NCBI RefSeq assembly: GCF_021173085.1 | Contig: NZ_CP076413.1 | Span: forward strand, 496,001-560,000 | DNA length: 64,000 nucleotides | From: Ralstonia wenshanensis | GTDB lineage: Bacteria; Pseudomonadota; Gammaproteobacteria; Burkholderiales; Burkholderiaceae | Reading direction: 5' to 3' | Shown here: positions 52,562 through 62,317 of the stretch, one piece after another | Layout: each line of letters begins with the position of its first letter | Position numbering within the stretch: the stretch's first letter is position 1 | Program-made: the position numbers and the translations under genes | Notes under the pieces: generated by a model | What the model was told of the DNA's origin: nothing | Databases searched by the model: none | The model's input: only the letters and a program-made list of their open reading frames with translations

Positions 52562-54288
52562 AGAAGATGCTTTCGATTCTGCTGGTGGCGCTGCTGGCCG
52601 CTGGCGCCTGCGGAGCAGCTCTGGCTGCCGGCGGCGATGTCGGACAGACCGCCAAGCAGGAAACCAACACCACGGCCATCGTGCTGTTCGCAGTGTTCGT
52701 GGCCGGCACGCTATGGATCACGAAGTGGGCAGCCAAGCGTACGCGCTCCGCGGCAGATTTCTATACGGCGGGCGGTGGTATCACCGGTTTCCAGAATGGC
52801 CTGGCCATCTCGGGCGACTACATGTCGGCAGCGTCCTTCCTGGGCATTTCGGCGGCCGTGATGACCTCCGGCTACGATGGCCTGATCTATTCCATCGGTT
52901 TTCTGGTCGGCTGGCCGATCATCACGTTCCTGATGGCCGAGCGGCTGCGCAACCTCGGCAAGTTCACCTTTGCGGACGTGGCGGGCTACCGGTTTGAGCA
53001 AGGCCCCATCCGCAGCTTTGCCGCAGTTGGCACGCTGGTGGTGGTGGCGTTCTATCTGATCGCTCAGATGGTCGGTGCAGGCCAGCTCATCAAGCTGCTG
53101 TTCGGGCTGGATTACTGGATCGCGGTGGTCATCGTGGGCGCGTTGATGATGGTCTACGTGCTTTTTGGCGGTATGACCGCAACCACCTGGGTGCAGATCA
53201 TCAAGGCGTGCATGCTGCTTGCCGGCGTGACCTTCATGGCGATCATGGTGATGGCGCAGTACGGCTTCAGCCTGGAAGCGCTGTTCGCCAAGGCCGTGCA
53301 GGTCAAGACGGCCATTGCAGCCAATGCCGGCAAATCGCCCGATGAGGCAGCCAAGATCGGTCTGTCTGTGATGGCGCCGGGCGGCTTCATCAAGGATCCG
53401 ATCTCGGCCATCTCGTTCGGCATGGCGCTGATGTTTGGCACCGCTGGTCTGCCGCACATCCTGATGCGTTTCTTCACGGTGCCCGATGCCAAGGAAGCAC
53501 GCAAATCGGTCTTCTGGGCAACCACCTGGATCGGCTACTTCTACATCCTGATCTTCATCATCGGCTTTGGTGCGATCACGCTGGTCTTGACGAACCCCGA
53601 ACTGGCCGACGTGGCCAAGGGCGTCATCAAGGGCGGCGCGGGCACGGCCAACATGGCAGCCGTGCTGGTGGCCAAGACGGTCGGCGGCGATGTGTTCTAC
53701 GGCTTCATTTCGGCCGTGGCATTTGCAACGATCCTTGCGGTGGTGGCGGGTCTCACGCTGTCGGGCGCTTCGGCGGTGTCGCATGATCTCTACGCCACGG
53801 TCTTCAAGCACGGCAAGGCCAACAGCGCAGATGAACTGAGGGTGTCGCGCATCACCACCCTGGTGCTCGGTGTGATCGCCGTGTTGCTCGGCATCGCTTT
53901 CGAGAAACAGAACATCGCGTTCATGGTGTCGCTGGCGTTTGCGGTTGCGGCGTCTGCCAACTTCCCGGTGTTGTTCCTCTCGATGCTGTGGAAGGGCTGC
54001 ACCACGCGCGGTGCGGTCATTGGCGGGTTCCTGGGGCTGATCTCGTCGGTGGGTTTGACGATCGTTTCGCCGTCGGTGTGGGAAGCCACGCTCGGTTATC
54101 CGAAGGGCTCGGCGTGGTTCCCGTACACGTCGCCCGCGCTGTTCTCGATGACGATCGGCTTCGTGGGCGTGTGGCTGTTCTCGGTGCTCGATAGCAGCGT
54201 TCGCGCCAAGAACGAGAAGGCGTCGTTCGCCGCGCAGCAGGTTCGCTCTGAAACGGGCCTTGGTGCGGCTGGCGCATCGGGCCACTGA
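52558..54288 (+). CDS. actP: Sodium:solute symporter, acetate permease ActP-like
   Basis: 576 residues, many membrane helices, after a signal-like N-terminus. The SSS-family pattern is clear: '[61 protein letters not shown]' near the N-terminus and '[27 protein letters not shown]'. Paired with DUF485, this is the ActP (YjcG) arrangement that takes up acetate and other short carboxylates with sodium or protons. Some relatives prefer other monocarboxylates, so acetate is likely rather than proved. Confidence 0.88.
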   Translation: MKKMLSILLVALLAAGACGAALAAGGDVGQTAKQETNTTAIVLFAVFVAGTLWITKWAAKRTRSAADFYTAGGGITGFQNGLAISGDYMSAASFLGISAAVMTSGYDGLIYSIGFLVGWPIITFLMAERLRNLGKFTFADVAGYRFEQGPIRSFAAVGTLVVVAFYLIAQMVGAGQLIKLLFGLDYWIAVVIVGALMMVYVLFGGMTATTWVQIIKACMLLAGVTFMAIMVMAQYGFSLEALFAKAVQVKTAIAANAGKSPDEAAKIGLSVMAPGGFIKDPISAISFGMALMFGTAGLPHILMRFFTVPDAKEARKSVFWATTWIGYFYILIFIIGFGAITLVLTNPELADVAKGVIKGGAGTANMAAVLVAKTVGGDVFYGFISAVAFATILAVVAGLTLSGASAVSHDLYATVFKHGKANSADELRVSRITTLVLGVIAVLLGIAFEKQNIAFMVSLAFAVAASANFPVLFLSMLWKGCTTRGAVIGGFLGLISSVGLTIVSPSVWEATLGYPKGSAWFPYTSPALFSMTIGFVGVWLFSVLDSSVRAKNEKASFAAQQVRSETGLGAAGASGH

Positions 54289-54353
54289 TCGGCAATTCGC
54301 CACGCTGATGGGAGGCGGGTGACGCGATTGCATCGCCCGCCTTCAAGGCAACC

Positions 54354-56180
54354 ATGCCCAGCGCTTTCAACTTCACCGTCTGGCCGTTCGACTGCCTCAA
54401 CCAGGACGAGCAGCGCCTGGTGCGCGATGCCGTCGACATCGGCTACTACCCGCAAGGGCAAATCATCCTCGATACGGGTGCCGCACCGCTGCACCTGTTC
54501 TTGATCATCAAAGGCCGCGTCGCGCAGTACGACGGCGACGAGCTGATCGCTACCTATGGACCCGACGATTGCTTTGACGGCCGGGCGCTGGTGGCCGGCA
54601 AGGCGAGCAGCCGCTTCGTCGCGGCTGAAGAAGTCGTCGTCTATCAGGTTGCGCGCCAGGCGGTGCGTGACCTCATTGCGGCCAACGCCACCTTTGGCGC
54701 GCTGCTGTTCTCGGACCTTGGCAGTAAGCTCAGTGCCATTGCCCAGCGGCAAAGCATGGAGACGATGCAGTCGCTGGCCGTCTCGCGCGTGAGCGATGCC
54801 TTCATCCGGCCCGCCCATTTTGTGGATGCCGACACGGACGTGGTCTCCGTGGTCAAGCTGTTTCAAGCAAACAATACTTCGAACGTGCTCGTGCGTGATG
54901 GCACCAGCAGCCCGCCGCGCATGGGCATCTTCACACGCAGTTCGTTGCAGCGCGCCGTCCTGCAAGGCACACCGCTGGATCGTCTGCCGGTAGGCCAGAT
55001 GAGCCAGTTCTCCCTCATCACCGTGCCGGCCTCCGCGCAGATCGGCGACGCCCTGACGCTGATGCTGCGCCATCGCGTTCACCGGCTCGTCGTCACGCAG
55101 GGAGACGACATTCTCGGTTTGCTCGAATCACTGGATGTGTTCAGCTTCCTGGCCAACCACTCGTATCTGCTGACGGTGCAGATCAACCTGGCCCAGGACT
55201 TGGACGCACTCGCGCAGGTGGCCGCGCAGATCACGCGGATGGTCGCGCTGCTCACCCGTGGCGGCTCGCGCATTGACCACGTTGCCAGCCTCGTGCGCGA
55301 AATCAACGCGCGGCTGTTTGAGCGGGCCTGGCAGATGATCGCCCCCCGGGAACTGGTGGAAAACAGTTGCCTGTTCGTCATGGGCAGCGAGGGGCGCGGC
55401 GAGCAACTGCTCAAGACCGATCAGGACAATGCGCTGGTGCTGCGCGATGGCTACGTGCCTCCCGCTGATCTGCAGCGCATCGTCATGCGCTTCTCCGATG
55501 CGCTGGCCGCGTTCGGCTATCCGCCTTGCCCGGGCGGCATCATGCTCAGCCGGCCCGAGTGGTGCATGAGCGCGAGCGACTTTGCGCGACGCATTCGCGA
55601 ATGGCTAATCCTGCCGAGCCCCGAGGGCTTGATGCATCTGGCCATCTTTTTCGATGCGCATGCGGTGTGCGGCGATGCCGCCTTGCTCAAACAACTGCGG
55701 CGGACGCTGCTGGAACTGACGATCGACAATGACGCGGTACTTGGCCGCTTTGCCGCTGCCATTGAAGCCTTCAGTGCCGCGCCAGGTTGGCGGGATCGCC
55801 TGCTCGGGTTTGGCGATTCCGACCCAGTGCTCGACGTAAAGAAGGAGGGCATCTTCCCGATTGTCCACGGGGTGCGCAGCCTTGCGCTGGCCCACCGCAT
55901 ACTCGACGAGACCGGCACTGTGCCGCGCCTGGATGCATTGGTGCGCGCCGAGGCCCTCGACGCGCACATGGCTGCCGAGTTGAGCGAGAGCCTGCATTTC
56001 CTGATGACGCTGCGGCTCAAGGCCGGGCTGGCGGAAATCGATGCGCATCAACCGGTGTCGTGCGACGTGCACCTGTCGCGCCTGTCGTCGTTGGAGCGCG
56101 ATCTGCTCAAGGATGCGCTGAGCACCGTCAAACGCTTCAAGGCGCTGCTGCGGCAGCGCTGGCGGACCGAGTGGATGTGA
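54354..56180 (+). CDS. DUF294 signalling protein with cNMP-binding-like and CBS domains
   Basis: 608 residues. Residues about 10-120 look like a cyclic-nucleotide-binding fold ('LHLFLIIKGRVAQYDGDELIATYGPDDCFDGRALVAGKASSRFVA'). Two CBS domains follow (about 150-270), then a DUF294 nucleotidyltransferase-like domain with 'MGSEGRGEQLLKTDQDNALVL' (about 342-362) and the C-terminal helical DUF294_C. This domain set regulates transport or metabolism by unknown means; it is often encoded beside acetate-type symporters, as here 65 nt after actP. It is followed 16 nt later by an exonuclease gene, a common operon. Confidence 0.87.
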   Translation: MPSAFNFTVWPFDCLNQDEQRLVRDAVDIGYYPQGQIILDTGAAPLHLFLIIKGRVAQYDGDELIATYGPDDCFDGRALVAGKASSRFVAAEEVVVYQVARQAVRDLIAANATFGALLFSDLGSKLSAIAQRQSMETMQSLAVSRVSDAFIRPAHFVDADTDVVSVVKLFQANNTSNVLVRDGTSSPPRMGIFTRSSLQRAVLQGTPLDRLPVGQMSQFSLITVPASAQIGDALTLMLRHRVHRLVVTQGDDILGLLESLDVFSFLANHSYLLTVQINLAQDLDALAQVAAQITRMVALLTRGGSRIDHVASLVREINARLFERAWQMIAPRELVENSCLFVMGSEGRGEQLLKTDQDNALVLRDGYVPPADLQRIVMRFSDALAAFGYPPCPGGIMLSRPEWCMSASDFARRIREWLILPSPEGLMHLAIFFDAHAVCGDAALLKQLRRTLLELTIDNDAVLGRFAAAIEAFSAAPGWRDRLLGFGDSDPVLDVKKEGIFPIVHGVRSLALAHRILDETGTVPRLDALVRAEALDAHMAAELSESLHFLMTLRLKAGLAEIDAHQPVSCDVHLSRLSSLERDLLKDALSTVKRFKALLRQRWRTEWM

Positions 56181-56196
56181 AGATGGACGGGCAGTC

Positions 56197-56847
56197 ATGA
56201 ACGGACGGCTCTCCGACTGGCTGCAGGCACTGCAAAGGCGGCGCCAGTTGCGCAGGTTGCGCGATCCGGCGTTTCGCTTCCTGTTCGAGGCCCCGCCACC
56301 AGACGAGTGGGTCGCGCTCGATTGCGAGACCACAGGCCTGAACGTGCGCGCCGACGAGATCATCTCCATCGGCGCCGTCCGTATCGTCGGCAATCGCATT
56401 CTGACCAGCCAGCGCCTGGAATTGCTCATCAGGCCGCGCGGGGAGATGCGCGCAGACAGCATCTGCGTGCATCGTCTGCGCAACCGCGACCTGGACAGCG
56501 GTGTATCGATCGAGCAGGCCGTTCATGCACTGCTGCACTTCATCGGCAGCCGGCCATTGGTGGGTTACTACCTTGAGTTCGACGTGGCAATGCTCAATCG
56601 GGTGGTGGCGCCCATGCTTGGCATCGGCTTGCCGCAGCCCAAGATTGAAGTCTCCGCCCTGTATTACGACTATCAGTTCCGGCAGCTGCCGCCGTATCGG
56701 CAACAGGGCGACCCCGATCTGGATCTGCGCTTCGCCACTGTCATGAAGGGATTGGACTTGCCGACCTGGGACGCGCACGACGCGCTTAACGACGCGGTGA
56801 TGGCGGCGTTGGCCTTTGTGAAGCTCCGCCATCTGGGTGCCGCGTAA
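56197..56847 (+). CDS. DnaQ-like 3'-5' exonuclease
   Basis: 216 residues. The DEDDh-type active site is visible: 'DCETTGL' (first D and E), 'YYLEFDVAMLNRVV' (second D region) and 'HDALNDAVMAALA' (H...D). 'ISIGAVRI' and 'RPLVGYY' are typical blocks. Such proteins trim DNA or RNA 3' ends; this branch accompanies DUF294 genes and has no separate polymerase partner here. The stop lies 8 nt from the convergent DUF4212 gene. Confidence 0.87.
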   Translation: MNGRLSDWLQALQRRRQLRRLRDPAFRFLFEAPPPDEWVALDCETTGLNVRADEIISIGAVRIVGNRILTSQRLELLIRPRGEMRADSICVHRLRNRDLDSGVSIEQAVHALLHFIGSRPLVGYYLEFDVAMLNRVVAPMLGIGLPQPKIEVSALYYDYQFRQLPPYRQQGDPDLDLRFATVMKGLDLPTWDAHDALNDAVMAALAFVKLRHLGAA

Positions 56848-56855
56848 CGTCCGGG

Positions 56856-57167
56856 TCAGATGGACGGCGGATGGGATGACTTAGATGCCTCGCCTTGCGC
56901 CGTTTCGTCGTCTTGTGTGGCTGCATCCGCAGCGCGGTTGGTGCGCCACGCATAGAGGACTGTAATCAGCACATACACGATGGGCGCACCCTGCGCGCCG
57001 ACCCAGTAGGCGAAGGTCCAGTCCGAGTTGAAGAAGTGCGTCGACAGGTCGCGCGCAAAGAACGCGACCACGAACGTCACCACAAACCACACCGCGAGCA
57101 GCGCCGCGATCCAGCGCATGTTGGTAATCCACCGGCGGCGCGCCGGGGTTCCGGGCGTAATGCTCAT
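56856..57167 (-). CDS. DUF4212 small symporter-subunit-like membrane protein
   Basis: 103 residues, two membrane helices ('WIAALLAVWFVVTFVVAFF', 'APIVYVLITVLYAWR') with the DUF4212 motif 'RDLSTHFFNSDWTFAYWVGAQGAP'. DUF4212 proteins are normally encoded next to a sodium/solute symporter and act as its small subunit. Here no symporter follows; instead it overlaps the end of a sensor kinase gene by 4 bp, and the only symporter nearby (ActP) has its own DUF485 partner on the other strand. Confidence 0.88.
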   Translation of the reverse strand: MSITPGTPARRRWITNMRWIAALLAVWFVVTFVVAFFARDLSTHFFNSDWTFAYWVGAQGAPIVYVLITVLYAWRTNRAADAATQDDETAQGEASKSSHPPSI

Positions 57168-58732
57168 GCGTTGGTTTCCTCGCCCCGCGAGCAGAGGTGC
57201 AACGTGATGCGAAAGCGCGCCCCCGCCAGCCGCGGTGACGCCTGGTACACGTTGTCGAGCACCTCGATGTCGCCGCCATGCTGCTGCACGATCTCGCGCA
57301 CGATGGCCAGGCCCAGCCCGCTGCCCTCGGCTTGTGTGCCGAGAATGCGGTAGAAGCGCTGCATCACGCGTTCGCGCTCGGCCACCGGGATGCCGGGGCC
57401 GGTGTCGTCCACGTCGATGAAGACAAACGGCTCGAATGGCGCCGTAGTCACGCGCACGGTGACATGTCCGCCGTCGGGCGTGTAGCGGATCGCGTTGTCG
57501 AGGAGGTTGTTGAGCATCTCGGCGAGCATCGTCGCATTGCCCGAAATCATGACCGGCGGCCCCGGCTCCTCAAAACCGAGATCGATCTGCTTGGCCCACG
57601 CCTTGGGCAGCCAGTCGGCCACCACCTGGCGCGACAGCGCGCAGATATCCAGCGGCACCAGACCGTCGGTCGCGCCCATGTTCTCCATACGCGCCAGCGA
57701 GAGCAACTGCTTGACGAGGTGCGCCGTGCGATCCGAACTGTCGGCGATATGCGCGAGCGTGCGGCGCAGTTCATCGGGCGATTGTTCGCGCTGGGCCAGC
57801 TCGGCCTGCATGCGCAGCCCGGCCAGCGGCGTCTTCATCTGATGCGCGGCATCCGCAATGAAGCGCTTCTGCGTATGCACCGATTGCTCCAGCCGCCCCA
57901 GCAGATCATTGAACGACGCCACCAGCGGCGTCAGTTCCTGGGGCGCGGCGCCTTCATCGATGGGGCTGGTGTCGCCCGGGTTGCGCGCGCGAATGCGTTC
58001 CTGAATCGCATTGAGCGGCGCCAGCCCGCGCGTGAGGCCGAACCACACCAGTATCACCGCCAACGGCAGGATCACGAACTGCGGCAGGATCACGCCCTTG
58101 ATGATTTCGTTGGCGAGTTGCGCGCGCTTGTCGAGCGTCTCCGCCACCTGCACCAGCGCGGGCTTGCCGTCGGAGCCCGGCCGCTGCACGAAGGTATACG
58201 CAACACGAATCTCCGCGCCGTGGATGTGGTCGTCGCGCAGTTGCACGAGGCCACCGGCGTTGGCGTCTTCTTCGGGCGGCAGCGGCAGGTCGCGGTCACC
58301 CGAGACAAACTCACCGTTGGTGCCGAGCACCTGGTAGTAGATGTTGTCGGTTTCGTCCGCACGCAAAATCTCACGCGCCGAGATCGGCAGTTGCAGCGTC
58401 ACGCGCCCATTCACCTCGCGCAACTGCTGGCTGAGCACGATCGCGCTCGATTCCAGCGCGCGGTCATATGGCGCATTCGCAATCGACTTGGCCACCAGGT
58501 ACGTCACCGCAATGCTCATCGGCCACAGCAACAGCAGCGGCGCGAGCATCCAGTCGAGAATTTCGCCGAAGAGGGATCGGGCGACGGGCCGCGTGGCGTC
58601 GTCTTCGAGGTGGGGGAGGGTGTCGGCGAGGTCGCTGTCCTCGTCACGGCCATTGGGCCCGGGCGCCGCATCGCCGCGCTCGCGCAGCGACGCGCGATGC
58701 CGACGCCACGGCCAGGCCAGCCGATCACCCAT
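57164..58732 (-). CDS. Membrane sensor histidine kinase (TctE/QseC-like)
   Basis: 522 residues from ATG 58732; a longer open frame runs inside the regulator gene and is rejected. Two membrane helices ('WMLAPLLLLWPMSIAVTYLVA' and 'VILPQFVILPLAVILVWFGL') enclose a sensor region of about 130 residues. Then a HAMP-like stretch, H-box 'FIADAAHQMKTPLAG', N-box 'NLLDNAIRY', 'DDTGPGIP' and 'GSGLGLAIV'. It overlaps the response regulator by 8 bp and DUF4212 by 4 bp, so the three form one operon. The link to DUF4212 and the nearby ActP suggests carboxylate sensing, but this is inferred. Confidence 0.9.
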   Translation of the reverse strand: MGDRLAWPWRRHRASLRERGDAAPGPNGRDEDSDLADTLPHLEDDATRPVARSLFGEILDWMLAPLLLLWPMSIAVTYLVAKSIANAPYDRALESSAIVLSQQLREVNGRVTLQLPISAREILRADETDNIYYQVLGTNGEFVSGDRDLPLPPEEDANAGGLVQLRDDHIHGAEIRVAYTFVQRPGSDGKPALVQVAETLDKRAQLANEIIKGVILPQFVILPLAVILVWFGLTRGLAPLNAIQERIRARNPGDTSPIDEGAAPQELTPLVASFNDLLGRLEQSVHTQKRFIADAAHQMKTPLAGLRMQAELAQREQSPDELRRTLAHIADSSDRTAHLVKQLLSLARMENMGATDGLVPLDICALSRQVVADWLPKAWAKQIDLGFEEPGPPVMISGNATMLAEMLNNLLDNAIRYTPDGGHVTVRVTTAPFEPFVFIDVDDTGPGIPVAERERVMQRFYRILGTQAEGSGLGLAIVREIVQQHGGDIEVLDNVYQASPRLAGARFRITLHLCSRGEETNA

Positions 58733-59438
58733 GGGCAGCTGTCGCGGTGGTGGTCGTTGGGGTGGCCATGCGTTCCAGGCAATAGCCCAGCCCGCGCACG
58801 GTCGCGATGCGGATGCCTTCCACCTCGATCTTCTTGCGCAGCCGGTGGATGTAGACCTCAATGGCGTTGTTGCTGACTTCCTCGCCCCAGCCGCACAGGT
58901 GGTCGACCAGTTGCTCTTTCGACACCAGGCGGCCGACGCGCGCCAGCAGAATCTCCAGCAGCCCGATCTCGCGCGCCGACAGTTCCACCACCTGATCATG
59001 GATATAGGCGATGCGCCCGACCTGATCGAACGCCAGCGGCCCGTGGCGCACGAGCGTGGCGCCGCCGCCTGTACCGCGCCGCACCAGCGCACGCACACGC
59101 GCTTCCAGCTCGGACAGCGCGAACGGCTTGGCCATGTAATCGTCGGCGCCCAGGTCCAGGCCCTTGACGCGTTCCTCCACACTGTCGGCGGCGGTCAGGA
59201 TCAGCACCGGCAGCATGGCCCCGCGCGAGCGCAAGCGTTTGAGGACCTCCAGCCCCGACATGCGCGGCAGGCCCACGTCGAGAATCAGCAGGTCATAAGT
59301 CTGTGCCGTCTGCGCGGACAGAGCCGCGTCGGCAGTCGCCCCATCGGAGGCTTGGTCGACGGCGTAACCCGCCTGGCGTAACGAGCGTGTGAGCCCGTCA
59401 GCCAGCGTGGCGTCGTCTTCGGCAATCAGGATGCGCAT
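58725..59438 (-). CDS. OmpR-family response regulator
   Basis: 237 residues. Receiver domain with acidic pocket (Glu7, Asp8), phosphoacceptor Asp54 ('LLILDVGLP') and Lys in 'MAKPF'; then an OmpR-type winged helix ('[30 protein letters not shown]', '[13 protein letters not shown]'). The C-terminus has an extra Thr-rich tail ('[14 protein letters not shown]'). First gene of the operon with the kinase. The gap to recA (59439-59703) contains the recA promoter; the regulator's own promoter must be in the same interval. Confidence 0.92.
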   Translation of the reverse strand: MRILIAEDDATLADGLTRSLRQAGYAVDQASDGATADAALSAQTAQTYDLLILDVGLPRMSGLEVLKRLRSRGAMLPVLILTAADSVEERVKGLDLGADDYMAKPFALSELEARVRALVRRGTGGGATLVRHGPLAFDQVGRIAYIHDQVVELSAREIGLLEILLARVGRLVSKEQLVDHLCGWGEEVSNNAIEVYIHRLRKKIEVEGIRIATVRGLGYCLERMATPTTTTATAAHG

Positions 59439-59521
59439 GCGTGTCTCCCCGCGATGCCGGGCAAGATGTCTTGCCCATCCCGCCCGCTACATTGTTTTCG
59501 CGCGACAACTGATCTGGAGAC

Positions 59522-59551
59522 TTGTCAAAACCACTGGTTTTTTATACAGTA
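59522..59551 (+). promoter_or_regulatory. recA promoter with LexA box
   Basis: TTGTCA (59522-59527), 17 nt, TACAGT (59545-59550) is a good sigma-70 promoter. CTG-N10-CAG at 59534-59549 is a LexA (SOS) box covering the spacer and the -10 element, the standard place for SOS repression of recA. It lies about 150 nt before the recA start. Confidence 0.85.
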
Positions 59552-59703
59552 CTCCGAATTCGCGGTGCTGTAGTCTTGGCGGCGCTAAAGTCATGGAATG
59601 GGTCGCGTCGGGGCAATCAGCCGGCGGCCCGTTGTTGCAGGCAACCGCTGGAATCGCAAGCCCTTGCGGCCCATTTATACACCAATTTGCACGAAGGACG
59701 ACC

Positions 59704-60762
59704 ATGGAAGACGGTAAGAAGGCAGCCGCGATGAGCGCAGAAAAGCAGAAGGCGCTGGCTGCCGCGCTCGCGCAGATCGAAAAGCAGTTCGGCAAGGGCT
59801 CCATCATGAAGATGGGCGACGCCGAGGTCGAGCCGGTCCAGGTCGTGTCGACAGGTTCGCTGGGGCTGGACGTGGCGCTGGGCGTTGGCGGCCTGCCGCG
59901 CGGCCGCGTCATTGAAATCTACGGTCCGGAATCGTCGGGCAAGACCACGCTGACACTACAAGTGGTTGCCGAGATGCAGAAGCTGGGCGGTACTTGCGCC
60001 TTCATCGACGCAGAACATGCGCTTGACGTCACTTATGCCGACAAGATTGGCGTCAGCGTGCCGGACTTGCTGATCTCCCAGCCGGACACGGGTGAACAGG
60101 CCCTGGAAATTGCCGATGCGCTGGTGCGCTCGGGTTCGGTCGACCTGATCGTCATCGACTCGGTGGCCGCGCTGGTGCCGAAGGCTGAAATTGAAGGCGA
60201 AATGGGCGACGCGTTGCCTGGCCTGCAGGCCCGTCTGATGAGCCAGGCGCTGCGCAAACTGACCGGCACCATCAAGAAGACCAATTGCATGGTCATCTTC
60301 ATCAACCAGATCCGCATGAAGATCGGCGTGATGTTCGGCTCGCCGGAAACGACCACGGGTGGTAACGCGCTCAAGTTCTACGCTTCGGTGCGTCTGGACA
60401 TCCGCCGCATCGGCTCGATCAAGAAGGGCGACGACGTGGTCGGCAACGAGACCAAGGTCAAGGTCGTCAAGAACAAGGTGGCGCCGCCGTTCCGCGAGGC
60501 CATCTTCGACATCCTGTATGGCCAGGGCGTGTCGCGCGAGGGCGAAATCATCGACCTCGGTGTGGAAGCCAAGATTGTTGAAAAGTCCGGCGCCTGGTAC
60601 AGCTACGGCGGCGAGCGCATCGGCCAAGGCCGCGACAACTGCCGTGAATACCTGCGTGAGAACCCCGACCTTGCCCGCGACATCGAAAACAAGGTTCGCG
60701 AAGCACTGGGCGTGACGCCGATGGGCGCCATCGCAGTGGCCGAGGAAGTCGGAGAAGAGTAA
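59704..60762 (+). CDS. recA: Recombinase RecA
   Basis: 352 residues from ATG 59704; the open frame begins at 59389 inside the promoter region and is rejected. Walker A 'GPESSGKT' at 74-81, 'FIDAEHALD', 'VIDSVAAL', '[10 protein letters not shown]' and '[22 protein letters not shown]' are all diagnostic. RecA coats single-stranded DNA for strand exchange and triggers LexA and UmuD cleavage. A LexA box lies upstream and recX follows after a terminator. Full length, normal. Confidence 0.98.
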   Translation: MEDGKKAAAMSAEKQKALAAALAQIEKQFGKGSIMKMGDAEVEPVQVVSTGSLGLDVALGVGGLPRGRVIEIYGPESSGKTTLTLQVVAEMQKLGGTCAFIDAEHALDVTYADKIGVSVPDLLISQPDTGEQALEIADALVRSGSVDLIVIDSVAALVPKAEIEGEMGDALPGLQARLMSQALRKLTGTIKKTNCMVIFINQIRMKIGVMFGSPETTTGGNALKFYASVRLDIRRIGSIKKGDDVVGNETKVKVVKNKVAPPFREAIFDILYGQGVSREGEIIDLGVEAKIVEKSGAWYSYGGERIGQGRDNCREYLRENPDLARDIENKVREALGVTPMGAIAVAEEVGEE

Positions 60763-60808
60763 TTGGGTTGGCCGTCGACGCAGATCGACGGCTCTATCGA
60801 GCTTCATA

Positions 60809-60844
60809 CGCCTGCCGTCCCCCAACGGTGGGCGTTTTCTTTTT
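60809..60844 (+). terminator. Terminator between recA and recX
   Basis: CGCCTGCCGT pairs with ACGGTGGGCG (two G-T pairs) around a 6-nt loop, followed by TTTTCTTTTT. It should stop most recA transcripts before recX and so keep RecX lower. A second hairpin (GCCGTCGA/TCGACGGC, 60771-60792) lies just after the recA stop. Confidence 0.8.
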
Positions 60845-60858
60845 GAGCCTGAAACCGT

Positions 60859-61338
60859 ATGCCGTTGCCGCGCCCACCGTTATCGCTCAAGGCTCGTGCG
60901 CTGGGCTATCTGTCTCGGCGCGAGCACAGCCGCATCGAATTGCGCCGTAAGTTGGCTCCGCACGCCGCATCCGCCGAGGAGGTCGACGCGCTGCTGGATT
61001 GGCTGGAAGGCGAGAACTGGCTCTCCAACACACGGTTTGCCGAAAGCATGGTGCACCGCCGCGCAGGTCGCTACGGTACAGCGCGCTTGATGCAGGAGCT
61101 GAAAACGCATCAGCTGGGCGCAGAGACGCTGGGCGAGGTCAAGGCCCAACTGCAAAGCACGGAAGCGGCACGGGCGAAAGCCCTGTGGGAAAAGCGCTTC
61201 GGCCGCCCACCGGCCGACTTGGCCGAACGGGCCAAGCAGGTGCGATACATGATGGCGCGTGGATTCCCCAGGGCCGTGGTCTCGCGCATCATTGCGGGCG
61301 CCGATGAACTGCTCGAAGATGGGGACGGGGCGGACTGA
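60859..61338 (+). CDS. recX: Regulatory protein RecX
   Basis: 159 residues. The pattern 'ARALGYLSRREHSRIELRRKLAPHA', 'LLDWLEGENWLSNTRFAESMVHRRAGRYGTARLMQELKTHQLG', 'LWEKRFGRPPADLAERAKQVRYMMARGFPRAVVSRII' is RecX, a helical protein that inhibits RecA filaments. It starts 15 nt beyond the recA terminator; read-through would supply it. Position after recA is the usual one. Confidence 0.95.
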   Translation: MPLPRPPLSLKARALGYLSRREHSRIELRRKLAPHAASAEEVDALLDWLEGENWLSNTRFAESMVHRRAGRYGTARLMQELKTHQLGAETLGEVKAQLQSTEAARAKALWEKRFGRPPADLAERAKQVRYMMARGFPRAVVSRIIAGADELLEDGDGAD

Positions 61339-61624
61339 ATACTGTCGATCTTGCAACAATTCGTCCGGACAATTCATTTGTGTGCGGATCGCGTGAGTTG
61401 CACCTCTCGAGGTTGTTGCAACCACTTTCACACTGCATTGCAGCACGCGACCTGCCCGGTCGTGGCGACGTGTTAAAATCCAAGTCTTTGATATCGCCCT
61501 CAATTCTGGTTGCTGGGCGGTAGTGTTCGTGTGTGGCGGCTGATGCGCTTCTACATACGTCCTGCAGGCGATGCGCGAGATCCGCGTGCGCCGCCTCCAT
61601 CGGTCCTATCGGTCTGTCTGGTCC

Positions 61625-62251
61625 ATGCCTCTGTCTGCCCCCGTCCCGCGCGTCATGCGCCACCGCCGTGCCATCACGGTGGAGGCCTATTTGCGGGAAG
61701 ACGGCTTGTGGGACATCGAAGCGCGCCTGACCGACACCAAACCACGCGACATCCCCCTGGCCAGCGGCGGCGTGCGCCCCGAGGGCCAGCCGCTGCATGA
61801 CCTGTGGCTGCGCGTGACGATCGATACCCGCATGAACGTCGTGGATGCCGAAGCGTGTTCCGACTGGGTGCCGTACCCCACACATTGCGACACGATTGGC
61901 CCCGCCTACCGAAAGCTCATCGGCCTGAACCTGATGAAGGGATTTCGAAAGGCCTCGCGTGAGAGACTTGGCGGCGTGGCGGGTTGTACGCACCTGACTG
62001 AGCTGTGTGGCGTGCTGCCGACCGCCGCCATCCAGGCCTTCGCGGGCGACGTCTTCCCGGTGCGCGACAACTCGAACGACCTCCGGCCTGTGGAGCCCGG
62101 TGAAAAGCCGCCTTATCAACTCCACGGCTGCCATGCCCTGCACCTTGAGGGCGAGGTGGTCCGCAAGCATTACCCGCGCTGGTTTGCATATCAGCCCGAA
62201 GCCAAGATCCAACCGCCACCCACCGAACTGTCGCCTGAGCCCTCGTCCTGA
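61625..62251 (+). CDS. DUF2889 protein
   Basis: 208 residues from ATG 61625; the frame is also open from 61571. 'MRHRRAITVEAYLREDGLWDIEARLTDTKPRDIPLASG', 'PLHDLWLRVTIDTRMNVVDAEACSDWVPYPTHC' and 'GCTHLTELCGVLPTAAIQAF' match DUF2889. This family is common in Proteobacteria and has no known function. Its place between recX and sucC is typical of Ralstonia and relatives. The start choice is uncertain. Confidence 0.85.
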   Translation: MPLSAPVPRVMRHRRAITVEAYLREDGLWDIEARLTDTKPRDIPLASGGVRPEGQPLHDLWLRVTIDTRMNVVDAEACSDWVPYPTHCDTIGPAYRKLIGLNLMKGFRKASRERLGGVAGCTHLTELCGVLPTAAIQAFAGDVFPVRDNSNDLRPVEPGEKPPYQLHGCHALHLEGEVVRKHYPRWFAYQPEAKIQPPPTELSPEPSS

Positions 62252-62317
62252 AGGGCACCGCGCTGTTCGCGTTTTCAATACTCATCACACTCACTCTGCC
62301 TAGCAAAGGAAACACGC

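Noticed and set aside
52711-54333. Long minus-strand open frame opposite actP
   Set aside because: Histidine/arginine-rich translation typical of an antisense frame; the plus-strand symporter is unambiguous.
58733-59182. N-terminal extension of the sensor kinase inside the response regulator gene
   Set aside because: It is the other frame of the regulator; ATG 58732 gives the normal 8-bp overlap and kinase length.
59389-59703. N-terminal extension of RecA
   Set aside because: It would cover the sigma-70 promoter and LexA box; ATG 59704 gives the normal RecA length.
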